A DNA stretch of 64,000 bases from Glossina fuscipes (Eukaryota; Arthropoda; Insecta; Diptera; Glossinidae), in the NCBI RefSeq assembly GCF_014805625.2, contig NW_023998490.1:2060454-2124453 (forward strand), in the 5' to 3' direction. Every line of letters begins with the position of its first letter. Position 1 is the stretch's first letter. The notes beneath the pieces are model-generated. The model saw only the letters and a program-made list of their open reading frames with translations. It ran no database searches and was not told the DNA's origin. Of this stretch, positions 34,681-47,462 are shown piece by piece. The position numbers were made by a program, and so were the translations under genes.

Positions 34681-35634
34681 TGAAAAAAAATTAAATTTTT
34701 GTCATATAAATTGGTTAGGCGTGGTCAATTTTTTACATTTTTGTGCAGATACTACAGGATCGCCCATAGAAAATGCATTGCATTGCACACGTTTATCTTC
34801 TACAAATTATGAGTAATGAGCAAAAAACCTATTTTTTATTCCTTATTAAAAGCAGAAGTGTTCTCATTTTAAGTAGCACAGTAGGCGTGTTCTTTAACCG
34901 ACTGCACCATTTTGAATCATTTCGACGCATGCAGTTCTTCTAACTACGAAAATCGCTTTTGGTTGCAACTGCAACAAATTTCTTAATGAGGCGCATAGTT
35001 AGGTAATGTCGAAGCAACTCGAATATTTCCACTATATACTATATATACTCCTTTATATATATGTTTAGGCTTTCTATTTTCGATGCGGTTATAGTGATCG
35101 CAAAGCGCAACGTACGTCACTATCGAAGCTTTAAATGGTAAACTTTGATATAATTCTTCATTTATGCTGAAAAGATTACGCATTGTTTGCATATCTTTCA
35201 TGGATGTTGTTATATGGGAGGAGACTCAAGACGTAGGCAGACTCCCTCCAAATTAAGCAAATTAATTTTCTTGTCAATTACTTACTTATTATTACTCACC
35301 TATTTTCTAAATCCTAAATATCTTAGTATACCTACATGCAGAGAGGCTTTCTTTTCAATAGTAACTTAATACGCGTACGGAGGAAACAAAACCTACTTGG
35401 TCAAAATTTCTTATTAATATATCAAATAGGAGCACATTTCTGTTTTGCTGCATTGTATTACAATGTTTGGATCGCAAAATATTAAAATTTGGTCTTTTCC
35501 GATATATAAATGCTTACTTTTCGTAAGTTTAAAACATCAGACCGTCTGACCTAAGTCTTTCACATGAGTTTAGTATGTCTAAATACTAATGTTCAATAAT
35601 TTTTCGGAAAAATTTGTCGAATTTTCAAATGGTT

Positions 35635-35800
35635 TCGCACTTAGGCCAAAAAGTACACGTCTGTGTACCAAATTTCGTCAAAAAAATTCAAAAATGGCAA
35701 GCCATAAGTTGAACACAAAAGTCCGTGGACCGGAATCCGACGGATACAATTTCTAGAACTGGGATATAGAGAGCAGCTTCTTTCCCTTCTTTCGGAAAGA
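35635..35800 (-). repeat. Dispersed repeat family copy, partial, - orientation
   Basis: GGCCAAAAAGTACACGTCTG, then TGTACCAAATTTCGTC, and GTTGAACACAAAAGTCC follow the reverse order of the family. Confidence 0.45.
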
Positions 35801-35859
35801 CAACAATAAGTGTATTTAGACTAACAGAGCACCTATTTTTGTATAACCATTGGCGCTAT

Positions 35860-36330
35860 CGTACTGTTATGTGGATAATTCGTACCGGGATAAAAAATAT
35901 CTATTGCACTCGCCCACGACGCTAACTTTCCACCTTTAAGATGCCCGCCGCCGTTGTGTTTGTCGCTACGGCGTGTTCGCTAAACATTTGATGTCTGATG
36001 TCACAGATCCACATAGGACGCACGGAGGGACGTGTCATTCGCTCTCTGGCGAGTGAGTAAAACGAGTGACGTGAGTGACGAGTGCAGTAAAAAAACCAAG
36101 TTCGTTTTGCTTATTTTGTTCTTAAAAGCGTTAAAAACGTTATTAAATGTTACGCTGTATTGGGGGCGTATCATTCGGTCGATTTCAATATTAACGTGCG
36201 TGCAAGAGTTTACAATGTTTCTACCAAAAATTTCAAGCCGTTGACTTCATTTGTACGAACAGAAGAATGCTTTTCGCGAACCATACCGCGGACAGACAGG
36301 TAGGCATAGATGTAATTCATTTCAGAGTTT
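35860..36330. other. Patch richer in G and C, unidentified
   Basis: This patch stands out from the AT-rich flanks and contains GAGTGACGTGAGTGACGAGT and several CG dinucleotides. It could be a CpG-containing promoter or an old LTR. No coding sense or repeat partner was found in the window. Confidence 0.3.
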
Positions 36331-39262
36331 GTTTTTGATCAAGAACATCTGCATTTTATGAGATCTCTGAGGCTCCTTCCTGGATGAACATATCACCGCC
36401 CTCTTGAGGGTCAGTTCAAATGAATTTTTGATACCCAAATCGTCAAACGACACAAAAATAGTGAGGAGCTTCGTTGTCTCAACCATGAGATACATATCAG
36501 ATTAGTATTATTTTTCTTTATTCGGAAATCCCATAAGACTAATACATTTTTGCGAAATCATGAAATTTGATAGCATGTGTCTGTCTATCGGCCCGGTTCT
36601 TCACATTAAGATTAAATGAATAGACAAGTAAATAAGCAAAGCACAAATATGATCTCAAATGGTTTTTTATTCAAAAGTAGTCTAATAATCCCTGAATAAA
36701 CCGGAGGGGGGCACCTGGCAACGATTTTAGTTTGTGCAATTGTGCGCGAAAGATTGCTAATACGTTCAAAAATGTAAAATAAAAATAGTATAACGTGTAC
36801 GACACGACGAACGATGTATATCGAATGATTGATTCGTTCGTTGCTGTATCCGGAAATTAAATTTAGTATACGATGTATGAGTGGTCGGTGTTAGAAAAAA
36901 AAAGTCGGGCCAAATCGAATTCCATTTTTTATTTTCAATAATAGATGTTTTACTACTTTTAAAGCAAATTTTTAGACGACCCTATTATGGATTTATATCA
37001 AATTTTTTAGACCGACGAATGAAATAGATTCATAAATCTTTGATAATATATTCAAATTTGCAGCTTGTGGAAGGGTGTCTTTAAATCTAAGAAAATCTAA
37101 ACGTGCTTATGACTAAGTCAGTCCTATTCGCCAACATGAGCTGAGGCTTTTAATTGAAAGTTTTGAAGATATGCAGCTGGCGGAAGGACGGACGGACGGA
37201 CATATGGCAATTAGACCAGAATTTTTAATTCAACATTCGCTTAATAAACTCTGTGACGCTGATTTCTGTTACGGGTAGAAGGGCATCTCTATATCTCTTT
37301 GTCTCTATTCCGCTATAGTGGGTAATAAAATGGAATAAATTATATCGTGTCGCGTCTCTAATGTAATGATAATTAAATTAACAATGTTAATAAATGCTAA
37401 TATGAGCGAATTATAATCTAACAAACAAGTTATTCTAAACAAAATTCAAGTCATAGAGATAAATTTTTATGGCGAAATATGTAATATGTAATGTGTGTAA
37501 ATAATGATATATTTATATATTCGTAATCATATATTGTTAGACTTGTTAACTTTTTAAATTACTGACAAGTAATGGAAACTAAGTCAAATAATGCATGACC
37601 TGTTCATGGGAATATTGAAGTCTGCGATGAATTATTTCGTTTACGAAATTTTCCACATTTACACTTATCTTTAGATGGCCTTATTTAATGGTTAGACTCA
37701 CCTTTATTCAGCTTCAGTGACCTCCTCTGGCATCGCAATGTTTTTGTTTGTCCATCTTAAGAAGACAAAATGTATTCCTCTAGAAAGCAAAGCATTCTTT
37801 TTTGAAAGTCCTGCTGCTATTTTCCTTTCTTTTCTAACATTGGAAACTTGAAAAGAGCGGTTAAAAAAAAAAAAAAAAAAAGAAAAGAAAAAATAATCAC
37901 TCAAATAGCTTTGTGGGTAGTAATTAAGCTCACAAAAGACTACCTGCTTAGAACTAGAAAAGAAAAGTGGATTAAAAAAAGAAATAAATCAAAAAAAAAA
38001 ATAAAACACTTTTGGAGTGCGTAAAGTCTGCTATTAACTGCTTGTTTCGTGGTGGCGCGCAATGAATCAGCGAAATTGATGAACGTATGTATGTATGTAT
38101 GGATTGTAATATATCTTACTATAATTGCGTTCATTAAGCAGAGTGTAATCACATCACGTGCACTGTGATTATCATAAGACTTACAAAGTGCAAAGTATAT
38201 ATAACTTTAACATTTTCTCTCTATGATATACAAATTCCAACTAGTCTAAGAAGGCCATGGCCCACAATTAAATATACCGCACTCCCCTACAATTTGTTTT
38301 ATATAACAACTTTTCAAAATGCACCGTTGTGTGAGCAGTGGTCGGAAAAGCGGCACAATCACAATCATTTTCGAAAGGTTCTTTCTTGGGCCAAAACACA
38401 TCAGAATACTAAACTATAAAACTACTGGGTGTCGCATACAGCCGTACAAACCTAATATAGTCTTGTACGACAAATGGTGTTAAAGTATAAAAATTTGATT
38501 TCACTAGACTTAGATTGAAATATTTTTCTTTTTACACGGATTTTTGGCGTCCGTTTGTTTGCTTGCGTTACATTTTAGTCGAGCAATGACAACCAGGTCG
38601 CGTGGTACAATTATTCTTCCATTTTAATGATTACGTATCAAAAAAGTTTGCTTCTTCTCATGTAAAGGCCACTTTTCTTGAACACCCTTATTTCGGAGGG
38701 TGTCGGAAATGTCGACTAAAGTGATTTAAATTTAAAAAGTTTAATTTTCTTTTTCAAGATTTTATTGTTTTTCATCTATTTTCGTCATAAAAAGCTGCAA
38801 ATTATATATATCGCCTTAAAAAAAGCTTACTTTTCAATGAATGTGGCTACAGCAAGCAATGGCCAAGAAAGGAAAACAGTTATGTAATATCGTCAACAAA
38901 CTGCAAAGTGATTTTCTCATTTAAATTTCACGGGTAAAATTATGAAATAATTTTTTTTTTTTTCTCTACCAAGAAAAAGCATTGTGGTATTAAGACCGAA
39001 GTACATGGGAAGATAAAAGTGACATTTCTTCATTTTTCTTTGCCTCCGAAGACTCCAGCTTGCAAAAATATGAAATCAATATTTTTTTCGCATCCAGTTT
39101 ATTCGATCGCCTGTGATCCTAACAGTTCCAACAAATGATTAAATTGATTTAATATCTTATGCTAATCGAAAATAGAAATATATTATGGAATTTCTGACAC
39201 GTTCTTGTTTTTATTACAATCCTTAGAAATATAATACTATATAAATTGAATGGTGAGTGCAT
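36331..39262. other. No gene seen apart from a repeat fragment
   Basis: AT-rich with poly-A (37863-37880) and (TATG)n-like ATGTATGTATGTATGG near 38086. No supported coding frame. Confidence 0.35.
37140..37260 (-). repeat. Dispersed repeat family copy, partial, - orientation
   Basis: It has AAGGACGGACGGACGGACAT next to a TTTGAAGATATGCAGC stretch, the reversed family core. Confidence 0.4.
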
Positions 39263-39562
39263 ATGCAGCAGCACCAGCTACAGGCGAAAGTTTTAACTAC
39301 AGACGGCTTCCTCAAACAGCTGTGCCTACATCGCTCCTGCAAATAAACGATTGAGGAACCTAAATCGATTTTGGACGAGTATAACACCGAATTGCAGTCT
39401 ATTAACTATCGATTGTCTGGGACCGAAACGTACCATGAACGACGACGGGCTCGAATTTACATTGTAAATAGCAGGTTCTTGGTTGGCCGTGGTCGAAGGA
39501 AGGCTGAGCGTACTAAAAACACATTCGAAATGATTGCCAAGTCTATGTTTATTTTGCGATAA
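39263..39562 (+). pseudogene. Unidentified gene fragment, dsRNA-binding-like tail
   Basis: One frame is open from ATG 39263 to TAA 39560 except for a TAA near 39341. It reads MQQHQLQAKVLTTDGFLKQL, then TIEEPKSILDEYNTELQSIN, RLSGTETYHERRRARIYIVN, FLVGRGRRKAERTKNTFEMI and AKSMF. The end, a G-R-G-R-R-K-A-E---N-F helix, recalls the second half of double-stranded-RNA-binding domains, though this is only a resemblance. The composition is clearly coding-like against its surroundings. No acceptor or donor could be fixed. Confidence 0.5.
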
Positions 39563-39774
39563 AGATAAATAGGATCGTTGAAGAGATAACTTATAGGTTT
39601 AGGCTTTAGGCTTTAGGCATTATTAATAGTTGTATAAGAAAAAGTTTAAAAAATAAAGTCACTTAGTTCCTGCATGAGCAGAAATGCTTAAGTGATTTGT
39701 TCGTATTTAAATTCTACCCAAGTAAGCAAGTAGAAACTTTATAGTTGGCCATAGGGCAGCATCCATCATCTACA

Positions 39775-40003
39775 GTACATTTTTTCATGTAGCGACGAAT
39801 GTCGCTCGAAAGAGGCCAAAACACATCACTATACTAAATTTCATCAAGATCTCTTAATGAATGGTGCCCTGCAGGTTGAACACAAGAATGCAAGACGGAC
39901 ATCGGAACAAATATACTTCGATCGATCCGGACGAAGAGGGTCGCAATAATAAGTGGTGGGTCCATCAGCATCCGCCCTTGTATCGCAAGTGATGTAGGTT
40001 AAG
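39775..40003 (-). repeat. Dispersed repeat family copy, - orientation
   Basis: It contains GGCCAAAACACATCACTATA, CTAAATTTCATCAAGATCTC, GTTGAACACAAGAATGCAAG and TATCGCAAGTGATGTAGG, in the reverse order of the family. Confidence 0.65.
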
Positions 40004-41524
40004 ATTATTATTCGGTTATTCGATTCGTTACAGTTACAGTTAAACTTACTCTTAAATATGATATTTTCGCATTAATTTGAGATAGGGCAGATTGTCTTAC
40101 AACTTTCCTGTAGAAAGCAATAAGAAAAATGACACAAAAATTGTATGGTAGTTCACTGATAAAAGATTAGGTTGCAATCGTCTTTTCTCCTCAATTTAAT
40201 CATTAATTATATCATATTATGATTCCGTGTACGCATGGAATTCTGAGAATATTTGAGAACCTTTGATACGGTTAGGCTCAAAAATGTGTTTTTACTTTAA
40301 TGAAAATGCTTATTTTACAATTATTTTGATTGTCGCCATTCAATTCCGACTTTCTCTTAAATGCTTACACACACACACACACACGCAAACATACACAAAC
40401 GTTCATAGATAGACGTCAAAACAAAGCATAATCATAATCTTTGCGTGCATAATTTTTAGTCAAGCTAAGTGTCTTTTCATTTACACACGCATGCGAGCGC
40501 CTACGTAATGCTCTAACAATATAATTTTTCTCATATTGTATCTACAATAAGCAAAAAAATCGCATACATGTCAAGGCGAACTTTCAATACCCTAGAGTTT
40601 TCACATGTTTTCACATAGAAAGTGCTTTGCGTTACACCCGTCACAGGTGGTATTTTAGATTTATTGAATGTTTGGGACGTATATTGGAATTTCTATCGGA
40701 AAAGTCTAAAAAAATCATTTTTTTTTTTTTTTCTAATAATACTAGCTATTCAGGATATATCACGAATTGTATATAGACATGATATAAAAATTAGTTGCGG
40801 CCGGGAAATTTTCACTGTAGAATAGACTGCAGCTGGGACACACGCCAATCGTAATTAAAATATAGTCCAAAGCAGTAGAAACTGAACTCGACTATGTCGA
40901 CGTAATAGTCGCATTTCTTAGACTTATCGCTGGATTAAATCCGCAATTATTGTACATTTTCAAAGGTTTGTGCGGAAAAGCAAATTGTGTTTCAAGTTTT
41001 CATTCAATCGCGCTCTTACGTTAAGTTCGAAATTGAAATAAATCAGATGAAGCTTTCGCGCTGAACTATCATAAAGACATAAGTAAAATTTATATATCAG
41101 CGAAATGCTAGCAAATTGTGCAACTTGTCGTTTTAGAATATCGGCGATGTATGCGAGAGGAAGTGTACGATCCAAGCAGGTCTAAACCGAACATGACTTC
41201 TTTCTTATTTCTAATTAATATCATTTTTATTTTAATTGAATTTAGAAAAATCGATGGCTATGATGGCGAGGTATATAACAAGCTTATCAATAATATGGAG
41301 ATATTTATTCAGCAAGACAATGTCTAGATTTTTGCAAACAGTTTGTTTTTTATTTAATTATTTTCTTATAAAACAATGAGAAATGACTAGAGGGTCTTAT
41401 TAGTCAGTATACTAGTGCATAATTAAATTACATTCATAATCTAACGTTAGACTAAAAAATTGAGAAAAAGAAAAAATAAAAAAAAAAAGACACCTTTATG
41501 AAAACAAAATATTTCTGAAAATTA

Positions 41525-41624
41525 NNNNNNNNNNNNNNNNNNNNNNNNNNNNNNNNNNNNNNNNNNNNNNNNNNNNNNNNNNNNNNNNNNNNNNNNNNNN
41601 NNNNNNNNNNNNNNNNNNNNNNNN
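41525..41624. other. Assembly gap (100 N)
   Basis: Exactly 100 unknown bases, a conventional placeholder, so the true size may differ. Confidence 1.
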
Positions 41625-42274
41625 AGTCTAACATGGTATCATTTTTTCCGCTATTACGTCATATATATATATGCAGTGAATGTATAGCATATAATTGGAT
41701 ATGAAGGTCCCATGATCTGGGTAATCTCTGCTTGTTTAAAAGCTTCGGATCAGAAGCAAAGGGTTTCCAAAATACGTCCTTTTCGCTGACATCGGGCTTA
41801 ATTCAAATGTGGAAACTTGTTATATGACAATATATACTATTATGTTATATGTATATGGGCATGTCATCCTACAGATACATCTGATTTGATTTAGCCCCGA
41901 AACTGTTGCACATATTCAATTTTTCGTGCATTTTCGAGGCTTTTTCCACTTTGAGATTTATATTTTCTAGGCTGCATGGCCTATTATCTGTCAACGTGGT
42001 TGCAGAGACCACAATTGCGATCTTAAAAATTCTCTAAGACAGATAGGAAATTTGTGAGAAATACATACCAATGCAGTGTAAAAAAGGTAAAATAAGAGGG
42101 TGTGGGCAGAACGATCTGCCACTAGGACTAATTTAAATGACGGGTACTCGGGAAATCTTTTCAGTTGGGTACAGTTTTTCTCTCTAATAAAAGCCTATTT
42201 CTAGGATCATCGCCCTAGAGCCTGTTGTTTACGTTCATCTCTCGCTAAAGTTGTGCTACAGACAAAAGTGCCAC

Positions 42275-42279
<5 letters not shown>

Positions 42280-42306
<27 letters not shown>
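42280..42306 (+). repeat. (CT)n microsatellite
   Basis: Thirteen uninterrupted CT units. Confidence 0.95.
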
Positions 42307-42406
42307 GCACAAGTCGTGAAGATAATATCCATTTTTGACATCGCGAGGCTACTGCATGACTAATTACTTATTCCTCACATTTATAAAAAATGTATACACT
42401 CCACAG

Positions 42407-42688
42407 GGCAACCTGTACGTGTATCTAAGCAGGTACAATTTCTTTGACTACGAGCAAGTTTGACGCACTCAACATATCCCCTTTGGCAGGAGTATTAGGT
42501 TGTTTGGAAAATCATTTCTCACAACAGAAGATTTAATTTTATTTTTTCATCAGCTAAGTTCGCACTTAAGCCGCATTGTCATTACTGGGCTGGATGTTGG
42601 CTGCAAAAGGCCAATGCCAAAACTAATGATGAAGATGCGCCAACTAGTTGGAGCTTACGAAGACCAAATTAAACAACTACCTGTTTAG
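42407..42688 (+). pseudogene. Unidentified gene fragment with retained acceptor
   Basis: After an acceptor-like CACTCCACAG the frame reads GNLYVYLSRYNFFDYEQV, TGA (42461), RTQHIPFGRSIRLFGKSFLT, TEDLILFFHQLSSHLSRIVI, TGLDVGCKRPMPKLMMKMRQ and LVGAYEDQIKQLPV, then TAG. The single stop in an otherwise open, protein-like frame of 93 codons marks an old exon or pair of exons. I do not recognise the family. A possible donor or end lies near 42690. The microsatellite just upstream is probably in the former intron. Confidence 0.55.
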
Positions 42689-42689
42689 A

Positions 42690-43391
42690 TCCATTTGGAA
42701 AATGAGTATGTAAACTATGTCCCAAAAATTTGGCGATGACAAGTGACTATTATTTTTTTATGCCCATACTCACATTTATTTATTTGTTTAGTTAAATTAA
42801 CATAAATATTTTCCATATGAATTAAAACAAGCATCAAAAGTTAATTGAATACTTTAATATGTTTTTCCATGACCCGATAATAAAATGTAAACAAAATTAT
42901 GCAGGGGAACATAAAAAAATTCGGGCCTATTTTGTTTTTTTTTTTTTTTTTTAATAATAATTATTTATACATTTTTATTTGTTCCTTTTATTTCGACTTG
43001 GCCTGGCCTCACGATATTTCAAACGTCTTGAAGTTTACGAATATATTGAAGTTTTCACTAAAATTGCAGTTTAAACTGCAAATTGTCATTACTTGTTTCC
43101 CATGACGAGTATACTCGTCGAAAAGGGCTAACTAGTTAAGAGCATTTAATTGATGTGAACTCGAGATTGTTGAGAGATAAAGTTTATCGACTTCGACCGT
43201 TTGTGGTAAAATGTTCATATGCCGTATGGAAATCGTCCCCCATTTTGGCCAAAAAGAAAACGGAATAACTTTCCGAACAATCCGAGCGCTGAGAACGAAA
43301 TATGTAACAATTGCGCACTTTGAAGGTTATTTATGCAAAATGTCAATAATTTATATCAGAGTGCTAATATTTTTTATAGCATACTTTCACA

Positions 43392-43422
<31 letters not shown>

Positions 43423-44435
43423 GAGGGAGAGAGAATAGAGAAGAAACGGAAGAATCGTTTAAATGAATGCATGATAAAATGTTTTTGCTTGAATTGCTAG
43501 AATTGCGAAAGAATATTACGCTCGTATTAAGACTTATCTTGGATAGCTACCGATTTCGTTAAATATAGCAACAAGGCTGGAATATTCTTTCACGTATTTC
43601 CTTCTACCTAGGCCTACCTATAATAGAGAAAAGGCATTCCTTCAAAGCACGAAACTAATTGAAAATGCATACTGTTGGGTTGAGTTGCTCGCTGAGCTGC
43701 GGGCAATCTCTTACAAATGTTTTTAAAAAGAACTCAATCGAAGAGTGATGCAATTCTCATTAAAATTGTACTTATTGCTTACGCAAAGTATAAATAAATA
43801 ATAAAAATAAAAACTTGCTTTTGTGATAAACGCCTTACATTCTCTTCTCATTTATTCTTTCTGATGTCGTAAATATGAAAAAGCAATATTATTAGACATG
43901 TACATCTCTGTATATGCCTTTTGCATTATTGCCTTCAGTTCATTTCACAACATAGCTTAAAAAGTATTAAGCTTAATAATTGAATTGATTTGCAATCAAT
44001 TTAATTAACGATAATTATCAATTTTAATGTAAATATAAGCGCAATGAAAAAATTAATTTTAATTTCGTACAAGCTCGATACTTTTTAGACGACTCAATAT
44101 GGTTTCAATATTAAACACGTGTAATGTCACATTCGCTCAGTGTCTAAACGATGCTTCATTTATATATGAATGTAAAATTGTTTTGGCTGGATATAGATTC
44201 TAAATAAAAACTATTGTACGCAAGCAAACTAGCTGAACAAGTCCGATAATATTAACGATGTTAATACACTCTCAGGGACAAATACGTAACAGTTTTTAAT
44301 TTATGTATTTTATAATTTATTTTTGCAGACATATATATATATATAGGTTCCATAATATACGTACCGTGTGCAGAGCTTGCGATACTGGTAATGAAAACAA
44401 TGAGTTGCTTTTTTTGTTTTAGGGGCAACGCGTAG
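42690..44435. other. No gene seen
   Basis: AT-rich, with a (GA)n tract at 43392-43434 that produces a spurious Arg/Glu frame. Confidence 0.4.
43392..43434 (+). repeat. (GA)n microsatellite, interrupted
   Basis: GA units with a few substitutions. Confidence 0.9.
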
Positions 44436-44439
44436 AAAA

Positions 44440-44790
44440 TATTATTATACCTTATACCATTTGCGGTATAAGTAATGTACTAAGTTTATGTGGATGTATG
44501 ACCGATTCGGATTCACTTTCTGCATCGATTTAAGCACGTCTCTAGTCTGTCTATACGTCTTTTCTTCGTGTGGCTAACCTACAGTTCGCAATTTTTAAGA
44601 TATTTTGATGAAATTTATGGCAATAGCGTGTTTTGGGCGAAGAGCGAATGCTAGTGAAACAGGTTCGGATCGGGCCACTTTTTCCACTACGTCTCATATA
44701 ACGCCCTCTGTGTATAACCGGCTCCATGAATAACGGTATAAAGCAAAGTGGTATGATTCAATGGTGCATCGTAGCCCGCTATGATGCTTC
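44440..44790 (+). repeat. Dispersed repeat family copy, + orientation
   Basis: It starts ATACCTTATACCATTTGCGG then TATAAGTA, carries AGTCTGTCTATACGTC and CGCAATTTTTAAGATATTTT then GATGAAATTTATGG, and GCGTGTTTTGGGCGAAGAGC. It is closely parallel to 29051-29431. Confidence 0.7.
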
Positions 44791-45539
44791 GATTTGTTTT
44801 GTGAACAAATACAAAACTGAATAATTTTCGTAATTTGCTTAAGTTTAAAATGTTCCTTTTGTGGATACTGAGGAAAGGATTATGTTAACTTTTGCGTTCT
44901 TCTAGTCTTAAGTTCCCTGGTCTTAAGTCCCCTATAGATCGCATATAGATGCAACACTGGTAACTGAGGAAAGAAAAGGAAAAAGTGAGTGGCCACTGTC
45001 CACTGGGTGTGTGCCCAGGCGGTATGTGTCATAGCTTTACCCACTAAGCACTCAATAAAGCTACGACCAAACATATTCCATCGCATTGAGATTTGAATCC
45101 GCCAACATTGCACAGCTATTGTCGTTTGCAGGCATAAGCACCGTTGAAGGCAAAAATCTGTAACTGCGCTTTTAAAACTGCTTTCGTTAATAAATGTTAC
45201 GTACATGGTAGAATTGTATGAATATATTTCTATTACATTCCGCTTGTTTACCTCCGAAAAGCAAAAACACGAATTGTATGCCAGTCGCTGCTGCCTTCAA
45301 TCAAATTCAGGCTTTGACCGGCTTCAAAAGGCAGTTGATATCTGCAAAGATCGAACATAACCTCAATTAACTATTGGAAAAAGGTTTCATACTCTGTTCT
45401 TGTAAGTGGTCGAAAGTGGAAAACATGTTTTCAATTAAAACACATAAGAAAATTACGGTCGATTGTCGCTAAATTCTTTATACCGGCTTCCCTTATCTTA
45501 AAGAAAGCTTAAAAGGGGGGAAAAAAAAATTCCGATACT

Positions 45540-45788
45540 CTAAAATGTTTGGCCGTTGCGAATTTTCCATTTTTCTATATTTTCTACAACTGTAGGATCA
45601 CTCATAGAATTTTCAACAACGCCTTTGTCGTTATTTATGAGTTTATTTTCTTGGTCTGCTTTAACCGACTTGTTCCATTTGAATTCCAGAACTTTCAATA
45701 GTGTTGTTAAATTTGACGACGAGATTTTCGGTCCTGCGACCCGTGTTTTCACAAATTTTATGCAGACGTATGCCGGGTAGATGGGCAA
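45540..45788 (-). pseudogene. Possible gene remnant
   Basis: An 82-codon minus-strand frame reads TLLKVLEFKWNKSVKADQEN, KLINNDKGVVENSMSDPTVV and ENIEKWKIRNGQTF to TAG, with a charged, soluble-protein composition. A second frame in the same DNA (LPGIRLHKICENTGRRTENL) also looks coding, hinting at a frameshift. Family unknown. Confidence 0.35.
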
Positions 45789-45789
45789 C

Positions 45790-46925
45790 TAAGAGACGGG
45801 CATGCTTACATTGATTTAGAATTTGATAGTGATCGAGGATATGTATACTTCGCAGGTTCTCTGAAGACTCATTCTGCTAACATATTCCCTTTTTTCAATA
45901 GTAAGTACGACAATAAAACAATTAAAGGATATTTCTTCATAGCATTGCTGCAGATATAGCCGTGCTATAAAATATCTTGGATTAAGGTGTTGGTGAAATG
46001 GAATCGATAAACAGAAAAGGTTTTATGATCGGATTGTAGATTTATGTGCTGCTGTGCGTGTGGACAAAAAAAAATTATGACTTGTACATGACATAGCACA
46101 AGTGATTCTAAATGTCATTCCATTCAAACTAAATTAATCTTTCTTCCTGGTTAGCATGGTTACTTATGTCCATAAGTACGTAAATCGTATCATCCGAACG
46201 TATGCTCTGTCTACATACCATACATCCACAAAGCAATGCTTTTAACGTGAAACAGAATTTGAAGAATCATTTACAAGTCAGCACAACCAAGCCTATTCGG
46301 AAATATTGCAAAAAGAAAATTAAAACAAAAAACATTTGAGACAAATTAAATCAACCTTTAGGTGTTAGTTGAGGATTAACTTTGTAAAGAAGTAAATGCA
46401 TACGCGACACCAATTTTTAAGAATCCACTTTGAAAACTTTGACTTTATTGCCATATAGAGGCTCACTTTCTATTGGAGCCCTTACACTAGAAGGTTCCCA
46501 ATATAAATCAACTTAGTCCAAATAAAATGCGATAAGTTTAAATATTAATTTTGTTAGTGTGTTCTTGCTAATCAAGAATAGTGATGCACCGAACACTCAC
46601 AATAATAAAAAAGGAAAAATCTTATAGACGGGCAAGGTCGGCAGTCGGTTACTCATTTTGGTAACAATACACAAGAACTTACACAATATTTTGCATACAA
46701 AGGCAAACTTTGCATAAAAGGTCGCATACTGAAGGAATTCTTACGTGCGGTGATATCCACGTGGCCCAAGTTCGGTTAGGGTTGATTTCTTTGTCAGTTT
46801 ACTGCTGTGATCTAAATTTGACTATGAAATATCAAAATTTATACCTTCTCCTATATAAAGATTCAATATCCTTAGGAAGGGTTATACGAGAGAAAGCTCA
46901 AAAAATTGCCAGAGCCGAACCAAAT
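45790..46925. other. No gene seen
   Basis: AT-rich without supported frames. The right part merges into a dispersed repeat copy. Confidence 0.35.
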
Positions 46926-47112
46926 TTTTTATACCAATTTAGAAGGCCGAATATGCAGACTTTCATGAAAATTATGCCTTAGGAAAATAATGTGTACTTT
47001 TTGGTATATTATTATCAAAACGAGCGAATAACTGTACTAGGCGAAGTGGTGTAGGATATGTAACGGTCGACGTTAAGTGACCATAATGTGCTTACTTGTT
47101 TTTTTTTTTAAG
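46926..47112 (+). repeat. Dispersed repeat family, 3' end
   Basis: GTGTAGGATATGTAACGGTC then GACGTTAAGTGACC and the terminus TGCTTACTTGTTTTTT give the family's 3' signature. Confidence 0.55.
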
Positions 47113-47214
47113 CACATTCATAAAAAATGGTTCCATCCCAAATAAAATTTTCAATTTTTCGTCTATTTGTGTATAGTAACACACGGGGATTGTAAAAATG
47201 ATCCGATACAGTCC

Positions 47215-47400
47215 ATTTTCAATAACATTGCGCATCAAAGGAAAAGTGTCAGTGTATCAGATATCGTCACGATATCTTAACAATTGCACAGGCCACCTTG
47301 AACACAAAAATACGTAGGCATGCAATGGACCAATAGACGGATAAATGTGACAAAATAATTTAATAATTTTTTGAATTGATTCGCGAAAAATAAGGGTCGG
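47215..47400 (-). repeat. Dispersed repeat family copy, partial, - orientation
   Basis: CAGATATCGTCACGATATCT and CACCTTGAACACAAAAATAC then GTAGGCATGCAATGGACC match the reversed family core. Confidence 0.45.
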
Positions 47401-47462
47401 ATCTATCATAATTCCTTCTAGGTATCGCCTCAATATACACATTGTCAACTAGGAAGCAAGTA

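Larger units (their letters stand above)
40004..42406. other. No firm gene; contains gap
   Basis: A (CA)n at 40370-40384 and a CT-rich run at 42280-42306 are present. A possible exon at 41105-41175 (MLANCATCRFRISAMYARGS) with a GTCTAA donor-like end is unsupported. Confidence 0.35.

Noticed and set aside
35860..36330. Possible LTR or promoter patch
   Set aside because: No second copy, primer-binding site or coding sense is visible in the window; recorded only as an unidentified patch.
41452..41634. Minus-strand frame with unknown residues
   Set aside because: It spans the 100-N gap.
43211..43438. 75-codon frame ending in an Arg/Glu run
   Set aside because: The end is a (GA)n microsatellite, and the rest lacks protein-like features.
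45254..45359. Plus-strand run NTNCMPVAAAFNQIQALTGF
   Set aside because: Short, with stops on either side and no recognisable family; likely chance or an unresolvable scrap.
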